A DNA stretch of 64,000 nt from Streptomyces antnestii (GTDB lineage Bacteria > Actinomycetota > Actinomycetes > Streptomycetales > Streptomycetaceae). The stretch covers positions 248,001 to 312,000 of the forward strand of contig NZ_RZYA01000002.1 in the NCBI RefSeq assembly GCF_004005495.1, read 5' to 3'. Below are positions 49,050 through 57,900 of the stretch, one piece after another. The translations under genes and the position numbers were made by a program. How positions within the stretch are numbered: position 1 is the first letter of the stretch; each line of letters opens with the position of its first letter. The notes beneath the pieces were generated by a model. The model was not told the origin of the DNA, ran no database searches, and saw only the letters and a program-made list of their open reading frames with translations.

Positions 49050-51824
49050 ATGACGGAGTCTCTCGGGCGGCGTGCCGTCCGGCAGGGGAGGGCCCTCCGC
49101 AGGGAGCCACGGTTGTCCTGGGGACAGAGCCTCCGCGCCCTCGTCAATGTGCACAGCGTCGCGGGCCAGGTGTTCCTGGTCCAGCTGGCGCTGACCCTGG
49201 CGCTCGTCGTCGCGGCCGGCACGGCGCTCGTGCTCCAGACCAGGGACGCCACCATGACGGAAGCCAGACAGCGTTCCGTCGCCACCGCCGACACGTTCGC
49301 GCACGCCCCCGGGACGCTGGCCGCCATGAAGTCGGCCCACCCCACCGCGCTCCTCCAGCCCAGCGCCGAGGCGACCCGCAAGGCGACCGGTGTCGACTAC
49401 GTCGTCGCGTTCAACCCGGCGGGTATCCGCTGGACCCACCCCGATCCGAAACTGATCGGCAAACACGTCGTCGGCACGTACTACACCGCTCTCGCCGGAC
49501 ACACGCACACGAGCGTCTTCAACACGAGCGTCGGCCTGGCCGTGAACACGGCAGCCCCCGTCATCGACAGAAACGGCACCGTCGTCGGCATCGTGAGCGT
49601 CGGGATAACCGTCCACAACGTGAACGCCGGGGTGGCGGGCAAGCTGCCCCTGCTCCTCGGGTCCGCCGCCGGCGCGCTCCTCGTCGTGACGGCCGGATCG
49701 GTCCTCGCGAGCAGGAGGGTGCGGCGCCAGACCCACGGGATGGACCCCGCGGAACTGTCGCGAATGTACGAGCACCACGACGCGGTCCTGCACGCCGTGA
49801 AGGAAGGCGTGATCATCACCAGCGAGGACGGCCGGCTGCTGCTCGCCAACGACGAGGCGAAACGGCTCCTCGCCCTGCCCCCGGAGGTGGAGGGGCGCGC
49901 GGTGACCGACCTCGGGCTCGACCCGCACATGGCCGAACTCCTCGTCTCCGAGCGCTTCGTGACCGACGAGGTGCACCGCGCCGGCGACCGCCTGCTCGCC
50001 GTGAACGTGCGGCCGACCGCCCCGTACGGCGGGCCCGCCGGGAACGCGGTGACGCTGCGTGACTCCACCGAGCTGCGCGCCCTCGCGGGCCGGGCGCAAG
50101 CGACCAGAGAACGCCTGGAACTCCTCTACGACGCGGGCGTACGGATCGGCACCACCCTGGACGTCGTGCGCACCGCCGAGGAGCTGGCCGACGTCGCCGT
50201 GCCCCGCTTCGCGGACGTCGTGACCGTCGAACTCCTCGAAGGCGTCCTGCGGGGCGGCGAGCCGACCGAGGGCATCACGGAACTGCGCCGTACCGCCGTC
50301 ACCGGCGTGGAGCAGAAGGACGCGTTCTATCCGGTGGGCGAACTGATCAGGTTCGCCCCCAGCACACCGATGGCCCAGTCCATGAACAGCGGCCGCGCGG
50401 TCCTGGAACAGGACCTGAGCGCGGCGCACGCCTGGCGCACCCAGGATCCGGAGCGGGCCCGGCGCGTCCTCGACCACGGCATCCGCTCCCTGGTCAGTGT
50501 GCCGTTGCGGGCACGGGGTGTCGTGCTGGGCCTCGCCGACTTCTGGCGGATGGAGAGCACCGGGCCGTTCGAGCCGGACGACCTGTCCGCCGCCGAAGAG
50601 CTCGCGGCCCGCGCCGCCGTGGCGATCGACAACGCCCGCCGCTTCACCCGCGAACACACCATGGCGGTCACCCTGCAGCAGAGCCTGCTGCCCGGAGCGT
50701 TCCCCGCGCAGTCCGCCCTCGAGGTCGCCCACCGCTACCTGCCGGCCGAGGCAGGCGTCGGCGGTGACTGGTTCGACCTGATCCCGATGCCCGGCGCCCG
50801 TGTCGCGCTGGTCGTCGGCGACGTCGTGGGGCACGGGGTGCACGCGGCGGCCACCATGGGTCAACTGCGCACCGCCATCCACAACTTCTCGTCCCTCGAC
50901 CTCGCCCCCGACGAACTCCTGAGCCATCTCGACGAACAGGTCGCCCGCATCGACGCTGACGCGCGGGAGGGCGAGAGCACGGGCATCGTCGGGGCGACCT
51001 GCCTGTACGCGATCTACGACGCGGTCACCGGACGCGCGACGCTGGCCTCGTCGGGCCACCCGGGACCGGCCGTCGTCCTGCCCGACGGCACCGTCACCTT
51101 CCCCGACGTACCCGTGTCCCCGCCCCTCGGCCTCGGCGACAGCATGCCGATGGAGACCGTCGAACTGGTCCTGCCCGAAGGCTCCCAACTCGTCCTCTAC
51201 ACGGACGGCTTGATCGAGGACCGCCACCGCGACTTCGACACCGGCATCGAGCTGCTGCGCGACGCCCTGTCCAGGGCGGCGGACCGGACCCCCGAGCAGA
51301 CCTGCACGGACGTGCTCGCCGCGGTGATGCCCGACCGGCCCGGTGACGACGTCGCCCTGATGGTGGCCCGCACCCGGCTCCTGGACCCCGGCCGGGTCGC
51401 CGAGTGGGACGTGCCCGACGACCCCGCGGCCGTCGGCCCCGTACGTTCCGTGTGCCTGCGCACGCTGGAGGCGTGGGGTCTCGACGAGCTCGCGTTCACC
51501 GCCGAGCTGGTCCTCAGCGAGCTGATCACCAACGCGATCCGCTACGGCACTCAGCCCATCCGCGTGCGCCTGCTGTACGACCTCAACCTGATCTGCGAGG
51601 TCGCCGACGGCAGCAGCACGTCCCCCCACCTGCGCCAGGCGGCCACCACCGACGAGGGCGGACGAGGCCTCTTCCTCGTCGCCCACTACGCGGAACGCTG
51701 GGGCACGCGGTACTCGCCGCGCGGGAAGGTCATCTGGGCCGAACTGTCTCCGCACCCCGCAGAGCAGCCGATGCCGGACCTGGGCGAGGACTTCCTGGAC
51801 CAGTGGGCCGAACCGGAGATCTGA
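49050..51824 (+). CDS. Multidomain membrane SpoIIE-type phosphatase with sensor, PAS, GAF and HATPase domains
   Basis: 924 residues in the order: cytoplasmic N terminus; TM1 (about 40-60, VFLVQLALTLALVVAAGTA); an extracellular CitA/DcuS-like sensor (about 65-195); TM2 (about 203-222); PAS (about 240-345); GAF (about 365-540); SpoIIE/PP2C phosphatase (about 565-780; Asp in GGDWFDL and VGDVVGHG); and an RsbW-like HATPase_c domain at the end (ELVLSELITNAIRYGT, DEGGRGLFLV). It can both phosphorylate an anti-anti-sigma factor or bind a sigma factor (HATPase) and reverse this (phosphatase), linking an external small-molecule signal to sigma control. ATG 49050 has AAAGGGG just upstream. Confidence 0.92.
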   Translation: MTESLGRRAVRQGRALRREPRLSWGQSLRALVNVHSVAGQVFLVQLALTLALVVAAGTALVLQTRDATMTEARQRSVATADTFAHAPGTLAAMKSAHPTALLQPSAEATRKATGVDYVVAFNPAGIRWTHPDPKLIGKHVVGTYYTALAGHTHTSVFNTSVGLAVNTAAPVIDRNGTVVGIVSVGITVHNVNAGVAGKLPLLLGSAAGALLVVTAGSVLASRRVRRQTHGMDPAELSRMYEHHDAVLHAVKEGVIITSEDGRLLLANDEAKRLLALPPEVEGRAVTDLGLDPHMAELLVSERFVTDEVHRAGDRLLAVNVRPTAPYGGPAGNAVTLRDSTELRALAGRAQATRERLELLYDAGVRIGTTLDVVRTAEELADVAVPRFADVVTVELLEGVLRGGEPTEGITELRRTAVTGVEQKDAFYPVGELIRFAPSTPMAQSMNSGRAVLEQDLSAAHAWRTQDPERARRVLDHGIRSLVSVPLRARGVVLGLADFWRMESTGPFEPDDLSAAEELAARAAVAIDNARRFTREHTMAVTLQQSLLPGAFPAQSALEVAHRYLPAEAGVGGDWFDLIPMPGARVALVVGDVVGHGVHAAATMGQLRTAIHNFSSLDLAPDELLSHLDEQVARIDADAREGESTGIVGATCLYAIYDAVTGRATLASSGHPGPAVVLPDGTVTFPDVPVSPPLGLGDSMPMETVELVLPEGSQLVLYTDGLIEDRHRDFDTGIELLRDALSRAADRTPEQTCTDVLAAVMPDRPGDDVALMVARTRLLDPGRVAEWDVPDDPAAVGPVRSVCLRTLEAWGLDELAFTAELVLSELITNAIRYGTQPIRVRLLYDLNLICEVADGSSTSPHLRQAATTDEGGRGLFLVAHYAERWGTRYSPRGKVIWAELSPHPAEQPMPDLGEDFLDQWAEPEI

Positions 51825-51846
51825 AGCGGGCGGCGAGTCCGTCGGC

Positions 51847-52275
51847 CTAGGGCGTGTCCGGCGGCGCGGCGGGCTCGTCCCGGGTCACGACCACGATCTG
51901 TACGTCGTCCTCGTAGATTACGCGGCCCGGGTCGGCGGAGCGGACAAGGCGGCACTCCACTCCGTGCGCGGCGAGGATCTCCAGATATCCGCCGACGCGG
52001 TCCAGCAGGTGCGTCGCCGTCGGCTTGAACCAGGCCGTCGCGGTGGGGTTGACCTCGGGGTCGTAGACGGACGGGTCCACCGAGCCGGGGTCCGGGTACG
52101 CGGCGTCGTACCAGGCGTTGTTCGCGCGCCGGAAACGCTCCTGCTCCTCGCTGAGCTTCCCGGCCCGCCCCAGACGGTTGACCAGCCCGAATATGCCGGT
52201 GAAGTGTCCGCGCTCGTTCGGTGCCGTGGCCTGGAAACGCAGGTACTCGGTGGATTGGCTGCCCTGAGTCGTCAT
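51847..52275 (-). CDS. Conserved-type hypothetical protein
   Basis: A 142-residue soluble protein of unknown family, Trp/Tyr/Arg-rich in the middle (FRRANNAWYDAAYPDPGSVDPSVYDPEVNP) and with a C-terminal strand-rich part (ECRLVRSADPGRVIYEDDVQIVVVTRDE). It has no signal or membrane segment. GAAGAT ends six bases before ATG 52275, so the message may be leaderless. It converges with the SpoIIE gene at its 3' end and is divergent from the flotillin gene across a long non-coding gap. Confidence 0.68.
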   Translation of the reverse strand: MTTQGSQSTEYLRFQATAPNERGHFTGIFGLVNRLGRAGKLSEEQERFRRANNAWYDAAYPDPGSVDPSVYDPEVNPTATAWFKPTATHLLDRVGGYLEILAAHGVECRLVRSADPGRVIYEDDVQIVVVTRDEPAAPPDTP

Positions 52276-52449
52276 CGGGTGATCTTCGCATGCCCCTGCC
52301 GAGCGGGTTCGGTACGCCGGCGGGCCGTTCCTGCCCCCGCCGCCGCACGGCCGTATCCGGCATCAACAAGGCGCAAAGACTGCCGGGTCACGGCAATGCG
52401 CGGCGCTCTCCGTGAGGGCGACCATGTGCGCGGCAGGAACGGGGGCACG

Positions 52450-52491
52450 GTCCCGGCACCGGGCCGCTCACGCGGAACCCGGTGCCGGGAC
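52450..52491. ncRNA. Strong hairpin in a divergent gap, possible small RNA or terminator
   Basis: GTCCCGGCACCGGG (52450-52463) pairs perfectly with CCCGGTGCCGGGAC (52478-52491). Inside the loop CCGC and GCGG pair again around TCAC, with an AA bulge. Flanking genes point away from this site, so it is not the terminator of either. Either strand could carry it. Confidence 0.4.
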
Positions 52492-52606
52492 GGAGCCCCG
52501 GCGAGTCGCAAGGGGGTTGGGGGATGGGGGAGTTCCTCGATGCCGCCGTGAGTTCTCCGGTGGCAGCAAGGGGCGGGGCCTGCGCAGGGGCCGGGGCCGA
52601 CGTGTT

Positions 52607-52666
52607 CACGGGGCCGCCGTAAGCCACGGGGCCGCAGTAACGCAGCGACACCGGCCCGCCGTAGCG
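52607..52666. repeat. Imperfect GC-rich tandem repeat
   Basis: Units starting at 52607, 52625 and 52649 share CACGGGGCCGCCGTA-like sequence with lengths of 18, 24 and 18 bp; a fourth degenerate start is at 52667. All unit lengths are multiples of three. Confidence 0.5.
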
Positions 52667-52820
52667 CACAGGGCCGTCCGCGACGGCACCCCCCGCGTTC
52701 CGCCGGGCCGCGCCCTTCGATGCGGCGGCGACCCGGAGTCGTACACCGGCCGTCATCCGCGCCGGGTCAGGATCACCACCTCGCGGGGACTCGACCTCCC
52801 CGGAATCCCTAGGACTTCAC

Positions 52821-54866
52821 ATGGATGCCATCACCGTGGGCGTCGGCGTGTCCGTCGCCGTCGTCCTGATCGTCGTCGTCGCCCTGCTGTTCGTCCTCGG
52901 CCGGCTGTTCCGCAAGGTGGAGCAGGGCAAGGCACTCATCGTCTCCCGGATGCGCAAGGTCGACGTGACCTTCACCGGACAGATCGTGCTGCCCGTCCTG
53001 CACAAGGCCGAGATCATGGACATCTCCGTGAAGGCCATCGAGATCACCCGGACCGGCCGGGACGGGCTCATCTGCCAGGACAACATCCGCGCCGACATCC
53101 GCATCTCGTTCTTCGTGCGCGTCAACAAGACCGTCGAGGACGTCATCAAGGTCGCGCAGGCCGTCGGCACCCAGCGGGCCAGCGACCAGGCCACGCTCCA
53201 GGAACTGTTCCACGCGAAGTTCTCCGAAGCGCTCAAGACGGTGGGAAAACAGCTCGACTTCACCGACCTGTACACCAAGCGCGAGGAACTGCGGTACCGC
53301 ATCATCGAGGTCATCGGCGTCGACCTCAACGGCTACCACCTGGAGGACGCGGCGATCGACTACCTGGAGCAGACGCCGCTGAGCCAGCTCGACCCGCACA
53401 ACGTCCTCGACGCCCAGGGCATCCGGAAGATCACCGAGCTGACCACGGTGGAACACGTGCGCACGAACGAGTTCCAGCGCACCGAGGAGAAGGAGCTCAC
53501 GCGGCAGAACGTGGACGCCCGCGAGGCGATCCTGGAGCTGGAGCGCCGCCAGGCCGACGCCGAGATCAAGCAGAAGCGGGAGATCGACACGGTGCGGGCC
53601 CGCGAGGAGGCCGAGACGGCGAGCGTCGTGGCGGCGGAACGGCTGCGCGCGGAGGCCGCGTTCCTCGCCACGGAGGAGAAGCTCGGCGTGCAGCGCGAGA
53701 ACCAGGCCCGCGAGATCGCCGTCGCGCAGAAGAACCGCGAGCGGGTCATCGCCGTGGAGAACGAACGCATCGAGAAGGACCGCCTCCTCGAAGTCATCGC
53801 CCGGGAACGGGAGACGCAGCTGACGCGGATCGCCGCCGAGAAGGAGGTCGAGGCGGAGAAGCGGGAGATCGCCGAGGTCATCCGCGAGCGCGTCGCCGTG
53901 GACCGTACGGTCGCCGAGCAGGAAGAGTCGATCAAGAAGCTGCGGGCCGTCGAATCGGCCGAACGCGACCGCCAGGCCATCGTCATCGCCGCGGAGGCAG
54001 AGGCGCAGGAGAAGCTGGTCAAGGACATCAAGGCGGCGGAGGCCGCCGAGCAGGCCGCGACGCACCGGGCGGCCGAGCAACTGACGCTGGCCGAAGCTCA
54101 GTTGAAGTCCGCCGACCTGGAGTCCCAGGCGAAGCTGCGGCTCGCGCAGGGCATCCAGGCGGAGGCCGCGGCGGCGGGCCTCGCCGAGGTGCAGGTGCGG
54201 GACAAGGAGGCCGAGGTCACGGAGAAGGCGGGGCGGGCCGAGGCCGAGGCCACCGAGGCGCGCATGCGGGCGGAGGCCGAGGGCGCCCGCGCCAAGGCGC
54301 TCGCCGAGGCGACCGGCATCGCGGAGAAGCTCAAGGCCGAGGCCGAGGGCATCAACCAGAAGGCGGTGGCGATGGCCGCGCTCGACGAGGCGTCCCGTGG
54401 GCACGAGGAGTACCGGCTGCGCCTCGCGGCCGAGAAGGACATCCGGCTCGCCGGGCTCGACATGCAGCGTCAGGTCGCCGAGGCGCAGGCGACAGTCCTC
54501 GCCACCGGCCTGGAGAACGCCGACATCAACATCGTGGGCGGCGAGTCGATGTTCTTCGACCGGCTCATGTCGGCGGTCACGCTCGGCAAGAGCGTCGACG
54601 GGTTCGTGCAGCACTCCGAGACGGCCCAGGCGCTCACCGCGCCATGGCTGGACGGCTCCGCGAACTTCACGGAGGACCTGACGAAGGTGCTCAGTTCCGT
54701 GGGAGCGGTCAACGCGCAGAACCTCACCGTGTCCACCCTGCTGATGAAGCTGGCGCAGGGCGGCGGCGACCGGTCCGGACAGTGGCGCGAACTGCTCGAC
54801 AAAGCCGGGCAGTTGGGACTCTCGGACATGCCTCTCACCCAGCTGAACGGCGCCGGCCGCAGCTGA
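52821..54866 (+). CDS. Flotillin-family (SPFH) membrane protein
   Basis: 681 residues. An N-terminal membrane helix (about 5-28, VGVSVAVVLIVVVALLFVLG) is followed by an SPFH/Band-7 domain (about 30-200) and then nearly 300 residues of Glu/Ala/Arg heptads (about 215-500) that will form a long coiled coil; the C-terminal 180 residues are less repetitive. Flotillins oligomerise into rings or cages on the inner membrane face and scaffold partner proteins. The start ATG 52821 lies after a weak AGGA. It is followed on the same strand by the giant AAA ATPase at 54944 and a PucR regulator, the likely partners of this scaffold. Confidence 0.92.
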   Translation: MDAITVGVGVSVAVVLIVVVALLFVLGRLFRKVEQGKALIVSRMRKVDVTFTGQIVLPVLHKAEIMDISVKAIEITRTGRDGLICQDNIRADIRISFFVRVNKTVEDVIKVAQAVGTQRASDQATLQELFHAKFSEALKTVGKQLDFTDLYTKREELRYRIIEVIGVDLNGYHLEDAAIDYLEQTPLSQLDPHNVLDAQGIRKITELTTVEHVRTNEFQRTEEKELTRQNVDAREAILELERRQADAEIKQKREIDTVRAREEAETASVVAAERLRAEAAFLATEEKLGVQRENQAREIAVAQKNRERVIAVENERIEKDRLLEVIARERETQLTRIAAEKEVEAEKREIAEVIRERVAVDRTVAEQEESIKKLRAVESAERDRQAIVIAAEAEAQEKLVKDIKAAEAAEQAATHRAAEQLTLAEAQLKSADLESQAKLRLAQGIQAEAAAAGLAEVQVRDKEAEVTEKAGRAEAEATEARMRAEAEGARAKALAEATGIAEKLKAEAEGINQKAVAMAALDEASRGHEEYRLRLAAEKDIRLAGLDMQRQVAEAQATVLATGLENADINIVGGESMFFDRLMSAVTLGKSVDGFVQHSETAQALTAPWLDGSANFTEDLTKVLSSVGAVNAQNLTVSTLLMKLAQGGGDRSGQWRELLDKAGQLGLSDMPLTQLNGAGRS

Positions 54867-54873
54867 CCTGACC

Positions 54874-54910
54874 GGCCGGAGCCGCCGTACGAGGGGTGGC
54901 GGCTCCGGCC
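54874..54910 (+). terminator. Perfect 13-bp stem-loop inside the flotillin operon
   Basis: GGCCGGAGCCGCC (54874-54886) pairs with GGCGGCTCCGGCC (54898-54910) over an 11-nt loop. It fills the 77-bp space between the flotillin stop and the ATPase start and ends 33 bases before the ATPase ATG. It may terminate part of the transcripts or protect the flotillin mRNA, setting the ratio of the two proteins. Confidence 0.55.
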
Positions 54911-54943
54911 ACGCACGACATCGCCACGGGAGGAAGAACGGAC

Positions 54944-57900
54944 ATGGACACCGGTCTCGACGCGGGTACGTACGACGTCTTGCGCGACCGGCTCGCCGGG
55001 CAGGCGCGGCAGCTCGCGGAGCGGGCCACGGCCCTCAACGCCCGCCGCGTGGAGGCCTTCGGCTCGACCGGCCTCACCCTCGCCGGCACCGAGAGCGTCC
55101 GCACCGGACAGCCCTGCGTGCCCCGCGACATCGTCGCCGTCGGCGACCGGCTTCTGTTCGGCTACCACGCCGCGCCCGGCCCGGCCCAGGAGACCGCCGT
55201 CGGCGACGTGCTCGCCCTGCACGACCGCGACCGGAACCGCCTGCCGGACGACGCGGTGCCCGGACTCCTCGACGACCCCGACTTCCTCCGCGAATTCGCC
55301 GCGCTGTTCCGCTACTTCCGCGACGCCCGCCTCCTCCGGCTGCGGCACGTCGAGGGCCGGCTCCTCGCCGTCTTCCAGACCGGCGAGAAGCCCGAGGACA
55401 TCCGTGTCCTGCGGTGGGCGCTGTCCGGCGACGGGACGGCCCGTTTCCTCGACGCGCGCGGCGAGCGCGATCACGTCTTCCCGCCGTCCCACGACTTCGA
55501 GTGGACCGGCACCACCCGCGACGACCATGTCCTGGGCCGCCACCCGCACGTCTCGATCGAAGGAGAGGTCTTCGTCGCGACCGTCGGCGGCTCACTCACC
55601 GTCAAGACCGCGGACGACACCGAGTCGGGCGACGGCGTGTACGAGGAGCCCGTCGAGGAGCCCCTCCAGTCGCTGGCCGACGCGGACATCACATACGCGC
55701 GCGTGGGCGCCCTGATCCTGCTCCGGGTGCGCCCCTACAAGGAGGACGCCTGGCGGCACCTGGTCTTCAACACGCTCACCGGGACCGTCGTCCGCCTCGA
55801 CGGCATCGGCCAGGCGTGCCGCACCCTTCCCGAGGGCCAGGGCGTCGTCTTCCCCGGCGGATACTGCCTGGCGGCCGGCGGGCACAAGAAGTTCGACACG
55901 GTCGACACCACCGGCCTCGCGTTCGAACGGGCCGTACGTTCCCCCAACGGCGAGGACGTCCTCTACGTCTTCCACGCGCGCGCCGAGGGCCGCAGCCTGC
56001 TCCTCCCGTACAACCTGATCCGCAAGGAGATCGCCAACCCGCTGGCCTGCCACGGGTACGCCCTCTTCGACGACGGCGGACTCGTCGTGCTGCGGGCCGA
56101 GACCGACGAACCGGCGCGCGTGCACCCGCTCCAGTTCTGGCAGTCCCCGTACGTCGCCGACACCTATGCCGCGTCCCGCCCCGCCGGCGACGGCCCGCTG
56201 GCCCGGATCGGCAACGCCGACCTCGTCCGCGGCATCTCCGACTGCCTCTCCGTCGCCCGCGCCGTGGACGGCACCACCCCGACCGCCGCCGTGTACGCGA
56301 CACTGGCCGCGTCCTGCGTGCGGGCCGCCGACTCCTACCACTGGCTGGCGCGGCCGGAACTCGGCGACCTCCGTACGCCCCTCGACGCGGTGCGCGCCAC
56401 CGCCGAGCAGGTGCTCACGGAGTTCGAGACCGTCCAGACCCTGCGGCGACAGGCCTCCGAAGCCCTGGCCGAGTCCGCCGCACACATCGCGGGACTCGTC
56501 CGCAGGCTGCGCGGCGAAACGCCCCGCGGCGCCACGGAATGGGTCGAGCGGCTGACCGAACTGCGCCGCGCCCAGGGCAGGCTGCTCACCCTGAAGGACC
56601 TGCGGTACGCCGACACCGCCCGTATCGACGCCCTGGCCGGTGACCTGGCCGCGGACATCGCCTCGGCGGGGCAGCGCGCCGTGGCCTTCCTCCACCGGCC
56701 CGACGCGTTCGCCGACCACCACGCCGAGACCGCACAGCTCACGGCCGACGCCGGGGCGATCGGCACGGTCGCGCGCAGCGCCCAGCTCGCCGAGCGGCTT
56801 CAGGAGCTGACCGAACAGCTGCAGACCGTCACGGACGTCGTCGGCGGCCTCGACGTCGGTGACGCCACCGTCCGCACCGGGATCCTGGAGCACATCGCCG
56901 AGGTGCTCGCCGGCGTCAACCGCGCCCGCGCGACCCTCGACGCCCGGCGCCGCGAACTGACGGCGCGCGAGGGCCGGGCCGAGTTCGCCGCCGAGTTCTC
57001 CCTCCTCGGCCAGGCCGTCACCGGCGCGCTCGCCGCCGCGACCACCCCCGACGCCTGCGACGACCAGCTGGCCCGCCTGCTGCTCCAACTGGAGAACCTG
57101 GAGAGCCGGTTCGCCGAGTCCGACGAGTTCCTCGCCGAGCTCGACGCGAAGCGGGACGAGATCCACGAGGCGTTCGCGTCCCGTAGACAGACCCTCACCG
57201 ACGCCCGTTCCCGGCGCACCGAGCGCCTCGCGGCCTCCGCCGGCCGGATCCTGGAGACGGTCGCACGGCGCCTCGCCGGACTCGGCTCCAGCGACGAGAT
57301 CAACACCTGCTTCGCCTCTGACCCGATGGTCGCCAAGATCCGCCGCACCATCGACGAACTGCGCCAACTCGACGACCAGGTACGCGCGGAGGAACTGGAC
57401 GGCCGGCTCAGGTCGGCCCGCCAGGACGCCGCCCTCGCGCTGCGCGACCGCACCGACCTCTACGGCGACGACGGCACCACCATCCGCCTCGGACGCCACC
57501 GCTTCGCCGTCAACACCCAGCCACTCGACCTCACCCTCGTCCCGTACGGCGACGGCATGGCGTTCGCCCTCACCGGCACCGACCTCCGCGTCCCGGTCAC
57601 CGACCCGTCCTTCGCGGCGACGCGCCCGTACTGGGACCAGTCGCTGCCCTCCGAGACCGCCGGCGTCTACCGGGCCGAACACCTGGCCGCCCGGCTCCTC
57701 GCCGAGCACGGCGCTGACGCGCTCCAGGCGGCCGACGACCTTCCCGCACTCGTGCGCGCGGCGGCCGAGACCGCGTACGACGAAGGGTACGAGCGCGGCG
57801 TGCACGACCATGACGCCGCGCTCGTCCTCGGCGCGCTCCTGCGCCTGCACGCCGGAGCCGGACTGCTGCGTCACGCCCCCGCCGCCCGGGCGGCCGCCCA

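Larger units (their letters stand above)
52276..52820. other. 545-bp structured non-coding region upstream of the flotillin operon
   Basis: No convincing gene lies here. The stretch holds a strong hairpin (52450-52491), G-run clusters near 52513-52533 and 52570-52596, and four imperfect CACGGGGCCGCCGTA-type units (from 52607). A minus-strand frame of 122 codons (start 52756) reads through the repeats as YxGPV-type motifs, but it lacks a ribosome site and I do not accept it as a gene. The flotillin promoter is probably near the right end. Confidence 0.6.

Noticed and set aside
48798..51755. A 985-codon minus-strand frame antisense to the SpoIIE-type gene
   Set aside because: Coding potential is explained by the plus strand, which shows sensor, GAF and PP2C motifs in order.
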